From assembly GCA_011051425.1 (NCBI GenBank), contig DRLF01000358.1, forward strand, positions 1 through 5,413: a stretch of DNA of 5,413 nt. The letters are read 5' to 3'. The first letter of the stretch is position 1; every line of letters begins with the position of its first letter. Under the pieces are notes generated by a model, which had not been told where the DNA came from, did not search any database, and worked only from the letters and a program-made list of their open reading frames with translations. This document shows positions 1 to 4,354 of this stretch, piece after piece. The stretch is from Thiolapillus brandeum (lineage in GTDB: Bacteria > Pseudomonadota > Gammaproteobacteria > Chromatiales > Chromatiaceae). A program made the translations under genes and the position numbers.

Positions 1-717
1 GACCGATACCGTAGCCAGTTTGCGATCACCAAGCTTCTTGTGATAAGGCTCGACATAGGAACCATATTCACGGTTGACAGGCCGTTCCAGATAGGTTCCG
101 TATGAAAGAAACAGGGTGGCATTCCAAGGATAAATCGTCTTGTCCAGCAACATGTTCGCATCCAGCCGATAGAAACCACGCCCGGTAATATCGAAGCTGT
201 TCTCCACATCGTTGTAAGGCGAAATGCCGGTCGGCAGGGTCAGGGTCGCACCGAAATAGGCGGCAGGCATGAGATCCGCCGGCTTCCTGACTTTCCATAC
301 GCACTTGATTGCATCGAATGCCTCATACCACAGGCTGAGCGAAGCATCCCCCACTCCACGGGTATTTGACTCAATGCCCGCGTATATATTGCTGTTCCAT
401 ACATAGGGAAGGCTTGCACTGCCCTGCCAGCGTGACGCAAAACGATGCGCATAGCTCAGGTTGAGACGGTACTGATTCAGGTTCGAACCGGGCGGATCAG
501 GAACATGCTTGCCATCCTGATTCCAGAAACCATCATATTGCTCGAAGTCAACCGAAACATCGATCATGGCCCGGGAAAACTTGGGCAATACCAAAGAGGA
601 TGCCGAGCCGCCCCCACAACAGGAGGCGGCATGAACAGCTTGACTCAGCAGGCAGCAGGACGCCACCACAATGGCGCCCGCAGCCTGTCTGATACAGACA
701 GGGTTTTTATACATCAT
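1..717 (-). CDS. outer-membrane beta-barrel protein with CCGGG N-terminus (3' end outside window)
   Basis: The reading frame stays open from ATG 717 to the window edge: 239 codons, with the C-terminus missing. Residues 1-30 are an export signal with a hydrophobic stretch at about 12-28, ending AVHA, so cleavage is likely after residue 30. The mature start then carries Cys33-Cys34-Gly-Gly-Gly, followed by a conserved-looking LVLPKFSRAMIDVS segment and YDGFWNQDG (61-69). Alternating beta-strand patterns follow, with a GVGDASLSLWYE segment (121-132) and LTLPTGISPY (159-168). GxGD followed by PTG resembles the Phenol_MetA_deg/'transporter' outer-membrane barrel superfamily; this is my recognition of the pattern, not a search result. 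Its ATG lies 12 bp after the stop of the lipoprotein gene, so the two form an operon. ATG 714 is an alternative start. The substrate is unknown; linkage to metal-ligand-rich proteins suggests an envelope metal role (inference). Confidence 0.8.
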   Translation of the reverse strand, partial: MMYKNPVCIRQAAGAIVVASCCLLSQAVHAASCCGGGSASSLVLPKFSRAMIDVSVDFEQYDGFWNQDGKHVPDPPGSNLNQYRLNLSYAHRFASRWQGSASLPYVWNSNIYAGIESNTRGVGDASLSLWYEAFDAIKCVWKVRKPADLMPAAYFGATLTLPTGISPYNDVENSFDITGRGFYRLDANMLLDKTIYPWNATLFLSYGTYLERPVNREYGSYVEPYHKKLGDRKLATVSV

Positions 718-726
718 GAATAAAAA

Positions 727-731
727 CCCTT
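727..731 (-). promoter_or_regulatory. Shine-Dalgarno of the barrel gene, overlapping the upstream stop codon
   Basis: On the minus strand the TAA stop of the lipoprotein gene reads directly into TAAGGG. The AAGGG lies 9 nt before ATG 717. The ribosome terminating on the lipoprotein gene therefore sits on the ribosome-binding site of the barrel gene, which suggests translational coupling. It also supports 717 (or the adjacent ATG 714) as the start. Confidence 0.65.
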
Positions 732-2409
732 ACATTGACATCGACATCGTGCTGCCGCCGGGGGTCAGCAGGAAGATTGCATTGCCGCCGGCTGCCGTAC
801 CATCCGTAGTCTTGGTCTCGCCATTGACCGTCAGGCGGACATGGATTTCCGCCTGCACACCATCAGTGAGACCGGTCAGCCCCATTACTGTCCAGATGCC
901 TGTAGCGCCATCGGGCATGGCGGCGGTCCAGGTCGCGCCACCGTCAGTGGAGACCTCGACGCTTGTCAGCGCCGGGTCGCTGTTTACTAGAAGCGGTTCC
1001 ATTCCGCCATCGAGCGTGGCGCCACCATATACCGCCTTATAACTCATCATGCTTTCCTTGGCGGCGATGAACAGCTTGAGCATGTAGCTTCCCGCCTCCA
1101 TCATAAAACCTTCCTTGAACAGGTAATAACTGCGGTTTTCCATCGTCATGGTCATATCACCGCCCATGTCCATGCCGCCGGACATGTCCATGCCGGCAAT
1201 CATGTCCATCTGCCCTTTCAGGGTGGCCTTAACGCTGTCGCCCATAGCCATCATGACATCGGGGTAGAAGGTCGCGGTTTCACCGTTGATCATCACATCC
1301 AGCTTCCAGTAACCCATGGACATGCCATTCATCATGCTGGAAGCCATCAGGTAATAGACGCTGGCATCATAGGTGCCATCGCCGTTGTCCACCACATCCG
1401 CCACGGGCGAGCCATGCGCCATGCCGTTCATGTACATCATGGGCATCAGGCGGACAGCAAGTCCGCTGGCCGGTGTGCCGTCCGCGTTGCTGATCCGCAG
1501 GGTGAACGCGGACTTGCCTTCCATGGTCATCATACCGCCATCAAGGTATTCGACCTTGTAGCTATCGGTCAGAGCCATCTTGGCGAAGGGAAGGCTGCCC
1601 AGCTCGGCATTGGTGAGATCGGTATTCTCACGGCCATTGCGGAAGTTGTACATCGCGTTGCTGTAACGGTTGAGAATATCGGCAGGCAGGCTGATTGAAG
1701 TCCCCGCCACCTGGATAGTGCCACTGCTGTCTTCACCGTCCAGCACGCCATCGGAAAGATCCTGCGCCAGCGCCTCGAGCATGGCGAACTGCTCATGGGT
1801 TTTCAGTCCAAGATCAAAGGTCAGCTGGCTGAACAGCGCGGCGCGCAGGCCGGCGCGCTGACTGTCCTTGTCCGAGGTAGTCGGATTGGTGGCATCCGTG
1901 GGCGCCACGGTGACATCCGGAGTGTAACCAAAGGTGTTCTCAAACAGGCTGCGGGAATCCGCAGGCGATTTACCGTATTCAGTAATCAGATCATGAATGA
2001 TGGTCGAACCGGGAGTCAGATGTACGCTTGCATCAGAACTGTAACTGCCAGCAGCAACGAAGGCGCTGAGACGCCCAGCCTGCCGGTTTGAGGTACCGGT
2101 GGCTTCATCGTCAAACAGACCGCCCGTGGCTTCGATACACAGATCCTGCCCCAGATCAGAGGCAGGAATGCTGAAACGGTAGGAACCATCATCATTGCTG
2201 GTGACCGCAGCGGCAACCGTGTTGCCATTGCAGTCAGACAGGGAAACACTGGCTCCCCGTACAGGGGCGGCGAATACGGAACCACTGAGGGTGACGTTGC
2301 CATCGTCAGCTGATGGGGTTTCACCCCCGCCACCGCCACCACAGGCGGTGAGCAAACCTGTCATGCACAGTGAAACCAGACTGACACGCGTCGTCTTGAG
2401 ATATTTCAT
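730..2409 (-). CDS. methionine-rich YtkA/FixH-like lipoprotein, predicted copper-handling
   Basis: 559 residues. The start at 2409 (MKYLKTT) is chosen because it gives a proper lipoprotein signal (LLTAC, lipid Cys23, then a Gly run) and has GGAGAGG in front; the open frame continues upstream to 2586 but that part does not look like protein. Domains in order: a carboxypeptidase-regulatory-like beta-sandwich (about 37-100, with Cys60 and Cys91 able to form a disulfide); a helical middle region (about 110-285) without a recognised family; a YtkA/FixH-like domain (about 298-390) with LMPMMYMNGMAHG, the Met-rich MPxxxMxxMxHG-type signature; a Met block (401-423, nine Met in 23 residues); and a C-terminal beta-sandwich (about 425-548) with STDGGATW. 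Residues 293-470 contain 32 Met, and the protein ends MSMSM. Met clusters of this kind bind Cu(I)/Ag(I) in periplasmic copper proteins. It is probably membrane-anchored and facing the periplasm or surface. The copper role is inferred. Confidence 0.85.
   Translation of the reverse strand: MKYLKTTRVSLVSLCMTGLLTACGGGGGGETPSADDGNVTLSGSVFAAPVRGASVSLSDCNGNTVAAAVTSNDDGSYRFSIPASDLGQDLCIEATGGLFDDEATGTSNRQAGRLSAFVAAGSYSSDASVHLTPGSTIIHDLITEYGKSPADSRSLFENTFGYTPDVTVAPTDATNPTTSDKDSQRAGLRAALFSQLTFDLGLKTHEQFAMLEALAQDLSDGVLDGEDSSGTIQVAGTSISLPADILNRYSNAMYNFRNGRENTDLTNAELGSLPFAKMALTDSYKVEYLDGGMMTMEGKSAFTLRISNADGTPASGLAVRLMPMMYMNGMAHGSPVADVVDNGDGTYDASVYYLMASSMMNGMSMGYWKLDVMINGETATFYPDVMMAMGDSVKATLKGQMDMIAGMDMSGGMDMGGDMTMTMENRSYYLFKEGFMMEAGSYMLKLFIAAKESMMSYKAVYGGATLDGGMEPLLVNSDPALTSVEVSTDGGATWTAAMPDGATGIWTVMGLTGLTDGVQAEIHVRLTVNGETKTTDGTAAGGNAIFLLTPGGSTMSMSM
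1141..1209 (-). repeat. MDM-type methionine repeat block inside the lipoprotein
   Basis: Residues 401-423 are a low-complexity run in which MDM or MTM units recur with Gly/Ser spacers (MDM, MDM, MDM, then DMTMTM). On the plus strand this appears as repeated catgtccat units. The pattern is like the MxM/MDHxxM clusters of periplasmic copper-resistance proteins, where thioether sulfurs coordinate Cu(I). Confidence 0.7.
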
Positions 2410-2413
2410 ATTT

Positions 2414-2420
2414 CCTCTCC
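2414..2420 (-). promoter_or_regulatory. Shine-Dalgarno that fixes the lipoprotein start
   Basis: The minus strand reads GGAGAGG 4 nt before ATG 2409, with GGAG at 7 nt. This, together with the lipobox, decides for 2409 over the upstream in-frame ATG at 2586. Confidence 0.75.
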
Positions 2421-2426
2421 GAATTT

Positions 2427-2453
2427 CGGGCCTCTCAACCTGGGTTGCGCCCG
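2427..2453 (-). promoter_or_regulatory. leader hairpin just upstream of the lipoprotein ribosome-binding site
   Basis: The arms CGGGC (2427-2431) and GCCCG (2449-2453) pair, and inside them CAACC (2436-2440) pairs with GGTTG (2443-2447). In the minus-strand transcript the hairpin ends 6 nt before the Shine-Dalgarno. It could stabilise the leader or modulate initiation. No known riboswitch or RNA family is recognised, and the tight inner loop means the inner stem would partly open. Confidence 0.35.
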
Positions 2454-2539
2454 GTTTATTGTTGTAACGCTGGATCCGGGTCCACCGTGTGCAAACGCAA
2501 CGAGCGGACTCGATCCATATAAAACTGGGCACACAGAAA

Positions 2540-2554
2540 GCAACTTTGATGCCA
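2540..2554 (-). promoter_or_regulatory. sigma-54 (-24/-12) promoter of the lipoprotein-barrel operon
   Basis: The minus strand reads TGGCAT-CAAAG-TTGC followed by T, preceded by C. This matches the sigma-54 consensus (TGGCAC-N5-TTGC) at every invariant position, with the correct GG-to-GC spacing and one substitution in the -24 element. The predicted transcription start is near 2529, giving a leader of about 120 nt. A sigma-54 activator gene lies in the same window (4355-5311), and a palindrome lies at enhancer distance upstream. Confidence 0.7.
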
Positions 2555-2589
2555 GCCAAAGGAATCAGCCGGTTATGAAAATGCAAGTA

Positions 2590-2597
2590 TTTTTTTT
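2590..2597. other. A/T tract between palindrome and sigma-54 promoter
   Basis: An uninterrupted run of eight T (plus) or A (minus) sits between the inverted repeat at 2610-2640 and the -24/-12 element. Such tracts bend DNA. IHF sites commonly occupy this place at sigma-54 promoters, but the adjoining sequence matches the IHF core only poorly. Confidence 0.4.
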
Positions 2598-2609
2598 ATC
2601 GAAAACAGC

Positions 2610-2640
2610 TTCATATCAGACGCTCATTGACTGATATGAA
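2610..2640. promoter_or_regulatory. perfect inverted repeat, candidate enhancer/operator in the divergent region
   Basis: TTCATATCAG (2610-2619) and CTGATATGAA (2631-2640) are perfect 10-bp inverted arms separated by 11 bp, so the half-site centres are 21 bp (two helical turns) apart on one face of the helix. The centre (2625) is about 95 bp upstream of the predicted sigma-54 start and about 87 bp upstream of the candidate csp start. The absence of a U-tract and its position between divergent genes argue against a terminator. The Fis-type dimeric regulator at 4355-5311 is a plausible ligand, by inference. Confidence 0.6.
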
Positions 2641-2676
2641 ACACCGCAAAAAGAAGGGAATACCTTCCCTGGTTCA

Positions 2677-2705
2677 TTGCACGCCTCAGGCTTTTTCACT
2701 ATATT
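2677..2705 (+). promoter_or_regulatory. candidate sigma-70 promoter for the Csp gene
   Basis: The -10 hexamer TATATT (2700-2705) matches 5 of 6 consensus positions. It lies exactly 17 bp after TTGCAC (2677-2682), a weak -35 with three matching positions. The start would be near 2712, giving a leader of about 177 nt. The weak -35 suggests that an activator may help. No sigma-54 element with correct spacing was found on this strand. Confidence 0.4.
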
Positions 2706-2771
2706 GGGTTTTCATACGGGGACTTTCCCCTTGCATGCATGGCCTTGCCAGTTACGTGCATTCAGGGCCTG

Positions 2772-2816
2772 ATTCCTGCCCCGCATCCTGGCGACTGCGC
2801 GGGATTTTTCAGGAAT
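2772..2816 (+). promoter_or_regulatory. nested stem-loop in the Csp leader
   Basis: The outer arms ATTCCTG (2772-2778) and CAGGAAT (2810-2816) enclose the inner arms CCCGC (2780-2784) and GCGGG (2799-2803). The inner stem is followed by ATTTTT, so it has a weak terminator-like form that the outer stem would extend. It lies about 60 nt downstream of the candidate start and 70 nt before the gene, as an attenuator or stability element would. No known riboswitch class is recognised. Confidence 0.35.
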
Positions 2817-2876
2817 GGAGGATGATTCAGTCCTGTGATTCACAACAAACAACAATAATCTTTTACCTGTCACCCC

Positions 2877-2882
2877 AAGGAG
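2877..2882 (+). promoter_or_regulatory. strong Shine-Dalgarno of the Csp gene
   Basis: AAGGAG lies 6 nt before ATG 2889, which is near-ideal. It fixes the start of the Tat-signal-bearing protein. Confidence 0.8.
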
Positions 2883-2888
2883 TTATAT

Positions 2889-3383
2889 ATGTCGAAAAAT
2901 GATCAGTCCGCCCTAGATGCCTCACTGGCGAATCTTTCCCTGAGCCGCCGCAAGGTTTTGCTGGGCGCAGCTGCCGTTGCCGCAACCGCCACTGCCGGCA
3001 CGGGTTCCGCCTTTGCCGCAATGGATCATGATCACAGTCATCATTCCGGGAACAAGCATCAGGCCGTCATTGATGCCGCGCTGGATTGCGTGAAAAAGAG
3101 CCAGACCTGCATCGAACACTGCGTAGAACTGTTCAAGACGGGAGATACCTCACTGGCCGAGTGTGTGGATCGGGTTCATGAGACCGAGGCGATGTGTACA
3201 GTACTCTCACAAATGGCTTCCTATAACTCGGATTACCTAGCGGACGTTGCCGCTGCCTGCCGCAAGGTCTGCCTGGCCTGCGAGAAGGAATGCCGCAAAC
3301 ATGAAAACAAGCATGAGGCTTGCAAGGCATGCGCGGATTCCTGCAAGGAATGCGCAGCCGAGTGCAAAAAACTGGCTGCCTGA
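2889..3383 (+). CDS. Tat-exported four-helix-bundle copper-binding protein (Csp1-like, DUF326)
   Basis: 164 residues. The N-terminus carries a twin-arginine signal (SRRKVLLG at 19-26, Ala-rich hydrophobic stretch, AFA cleavage near residue 43), so the protein is exported folded. A His-rich linker follows (His47, 49, 51, 52, 57), then an amphipathic helical domain with 14 Cys: 67, 74, 78, 92, 103, 124, 128, 131, 135, 145, 148, 152, 155, 159, many spaced CxxC or CxxxC so that they face one side of a helix. This is the Csp/DUF326 design, in which Cys line the core of a four-helix bundle and store many Cu(I) ions. Csp1 of Methylosinus trichosporium, also Tat-exported, has 13 Cys. Expected role: periplasmic copper storage or buffering. 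It is divergent from the Met-rich lipoprotein operon across a shared control region. Confidence 0.93.
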   Translation: MSKNDQSALDASLANLSLSRRKVLLGAAAVAATATAGTGSAFAAMDHDHSHHSGNKHQAVIDAALDCVKKSQTCIEHCVELFKTGDTSLAECVDRVHETEAMCTVLSQMASYNSDYLADVAAACRKVCLACEKECRKHENKHEACKACADSCKECAAECKKLAA

Positions 3384-3412
3384 CATCCGCGAAGTTTCAG
3401 CATCAATCAAGA

Positions 3413-3431
3413 GGCGGGGTCCGTCCCCGCC
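3413..3431 (+). terminator. GC-rich hairpin after the Csp gene
   Basis: GGCGGGG (3413-3419), loop TCCGT, CCCCGCC (3425-3431), starting 30 nt after the stop codon. The 7-bp GC stem is strong, but no T-tract follows, so it is not a classical intrinsic terminator. It may end or protect the csp transcript together with the next hairpin. Confidence 0.5.
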
Positions 3432-3440
3432 GCCCTCTAT

Positions 3441-3474
3441 CACCACCGGCATACAGTTCCGTATTACGGTGGTG
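3441..3474. repeat. 34-bp imperfect palindrome / long hairpin
   Basis: CACCACCG (3441-3448) pairs with CGGTGGTG (3467-3474). Inside, ATAC (3451-3454) pairs with GTAT (3461-3464), with a 2x2 internal loop and the hexaloop AGTTCC. In total 12 of 14 stem positions pair. It lies 9 bp after the preceding hairpin. It may be a transcript-end or stability element, a REP-like repeat, or a protein-binding palindrome. Only one copy is visible here. Confidence 0.5.
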
Positions 3475-3543
3475 CATGAGATACACCGGAGCCGTCACAC
3501 GATATTGAACAACGGCACCAGCCCCTTTCCCCCTCTGATTGCT

Positions 3544-3560
3544 CAGATGAGGTACATCTG
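3544..3560. repeat. short inverted repeat CAGATG-N5-CATCTG
   Basis: Perfect 6-bp arms at 3544-3549 and 3555-3560 separated by AGGTA, about 50 bp upstream of the Pho-box region. It may be an operator half-site pair. The arms are short enough to occur by chance. Confidence 0.25.
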
Positions 3561-3600
3561 GCGAATGGCATAGTCATAAAAATTTCATTTCCTGCGCTAC

Positions 3601-3660
3601 CTGTCACTGTCATATCTCTGTCAATATTCCCCGCTATTGTCACCCGTTTGTAACTGTCAC
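3601..3660 (+). promoter_or_regulatory. Pho-box promoter region with five TGTCA repeats
   Basis: TGTCA begins at 3602, 3608, 3619, 3638 and 3655. The pair CTGTCAT (3607-3613), ATCT, CTGTCAA (3618-3624) has the 7-4-7 form of the PhoB box (direct repeats of CTGTCAT in 11-bp phase). TATTGT (3635-3640) begins 10 bp after it, the spacing expected between a Pho box and the -10 of a PhoB-activated promoter. The start would be near 3647, just before the ribosome-binding site. A second looser 7-4-7 match, TTGTCAC-CCGT-TTGTAAC (3637-3654), overlaps the start region. No PhoB gene is in the window; PhoB control is inferred from the site. Confidence 0.65.
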
Positions 3661-3669
3661 GGGGGTGAT
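3661..3669 (+). promoter_or_regulatory. Shine-Dalgarno deciding the start of the acidic membrane protein
   Basis: GGGGGTGAT matches the 16S tail complement GGAGGTGAT at 8 of 9 positions. Its G run ends 5 nt before ATG 3671, so that ATG is preferred over ATG 3668 and GTG 3665, which lie within the site itself. Confidence 0.55.
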
Positions 3670-3670
3670 G

Positions 3671-4342
3671 ATGTTTGTTAAATCAGATTGGGGCGGCTGG
3701 CTTGCGCTTGCGGCCATTGTGGTTTTTCCCTCCATGCTTTATCTGACCAGACCGCAGACGGAGAAGGCGGTGGGATCTGCCGAACTTGCCAGCCCGAACG
3801 AAACACATGTTTTGCGCCAAAATGAAGGGGATAAAGAGCCAGTGCTTCCGCCTGCCCGTGTCACCGGCAATGCCGATGAGGCCGAGAGCCAGGCGGCGGA
3901 ATGGGCAATGAGCGACCCGGACGCAAGCGATACGCCGGAAACATACGAAGACAAATCCGCAAGCGACGAGCCGGAGGAAAGATATTCGGAGAACAGTGAG
4001 CCGGAGGATAGTTATCAGCAAACCTTTGCTGCGCCGGAGACTGACCAGGAAAGCCAGAGCATGCCGTTTCGCAGCGCAACAGGGAATCGTGCCGTGACAG
4101 ATTATATGACGGACAGCGGTAATGCAGGAGAGACGGCGGCAGAAGCGCCTGTCTCATCCGCCGTCAACACCGGGACGGAGGAAAACGTGGCCAGTGCCGA
4201 GGGCGTGGAAAGTTCTTTTCTTTATACTGCGGAAACCGAGGTTCAGCCGCAGGTTACGAAGCCGTCATGCCCGCCCGTTTATATGGCCCTGAATGACTAT
4301 GCAAGAAACATGAGAATCGCAATGGGCTGTGACAGCGAGTGA
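3671..4342 (+). CDS. acidic single-pass membrane protein of unknown function
   Basis: I do not recognise this protein. It has 223 residues from ATG 3671 (225 if GTG 3665 is used). A short basic start (MFVKSD) precedes one hydrophobic helix at about residues 7-26, probably an uncleaved anchor with the rest outside the cytoplasm. The remainder is Glu/Asp/Ser/Ala-rich, strongly acidic and probably disordered, with an internal repeat (DEPEERYSEN then SEPEDSY). It ends in a different, less acidic tail of about 26 residues, PSCPPVYMALNDYARNMRIA then MGCDSE, whose two Cys could form a disulfide or bind a ligand. The clear ribosome-binding site, the Pho-box promoter and the non-random composition support a real gene. 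It converges on the sigma-54 activator gene with a 12-bp gap. The acidic domain might bind cations or the cell wall, but nothing in the sequence decides this. Confidence 0.75.
   Translation: MFVKSDWGGWLALAAIVVFPSMLYLTRPQTEKAVGSAELASPNETHVLRQNEGDKEPVLPPARVTGNADEAESQAAEWAMSDPDASDTPETYEDKSASDEPEERYSENSEPEDSYQQTFAAPETDQESQSMPFRSATGNRAVTDYMTDSGNAGETAAEAPVSSAVNTGTEENVASAEGVESSFLYTAETEVQPQVTKPSCPPVYMALNDYARNMRIAMGCDSE
3968..4008 (+). repeat. 30-bp-phase direct repeat in the acidic domain
   Basis: GAGCCGGAGGA occurs at 3968-3978 and 3998-4008, and the similarity continues (AAGATAT versus TAGTTAT). It encodes the EPEERY/EPEDSY units, so the acidic region may have grown by a small in-frame duplication. 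Confidence 0.55.
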
Positions 4343-4354
4343 GAAACCACCCGC

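Noticed and set aside
671..1042. Plus-strand open frame of 123 codons opposite the lipoprotein and barrel genes
   Set aside because: It is a shadow of the two minus-strand genes. It bridges their junction and has no ribosome-binding site or domain.
2410..2586. N-terminal extension of the lipoprotein to an upstream ATG (59 more residues)
   Set aside because: It would bury the lipoprotein signal and lipobox inside the protein. The extension has no protein-like character and spans the sigma-54 promoter, and ATG 2409 has its own good ribosome-binding site.
2590..2610. IHF binding site next to the A8 tract
   Set aside because: The position is right for IHF, but TATCGA followed by AGC does not fit the conserved TTR half of the consensus, so only the A tract is reported.
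2655..2670. Inverted repeat AGGGAA-TACC-TTCCCT as a CueR-type copper operator
   Set aside because: CueR-type dyads read CCTTCC towards GGAAGG with a spacer inside a 19-20-bp promoter spacing. Here the arms are in the opposite order with a 4-bp gap, and they lie upstream of the -35.
2723..2751. CTTTCCCCTTGCATGCATGGCC as a CueR-like or sigma-54 element
   Set aside because: The dyad symmetry of CueR is broken, and the GG-to-GC distance is one base off for sigma-54.
2627..2902. 91-codon plus-strand open frame overlapping the Csp start
   Set aside because: It covers the control region, contains the Csp Shine-Dalgarno and ends inside the Csp gene. No domain, signal or ribosome-binding site supports it.
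3683..4157. Minus-strand open frames opposite the acidic protein gene
   Set aside because: They overlap each other in different frames and show no signal, domain or ribosome-binding site. The plus frame has the Pho-box promoter, the Shine-Dalgarno and a coherent membrane-anchor design.
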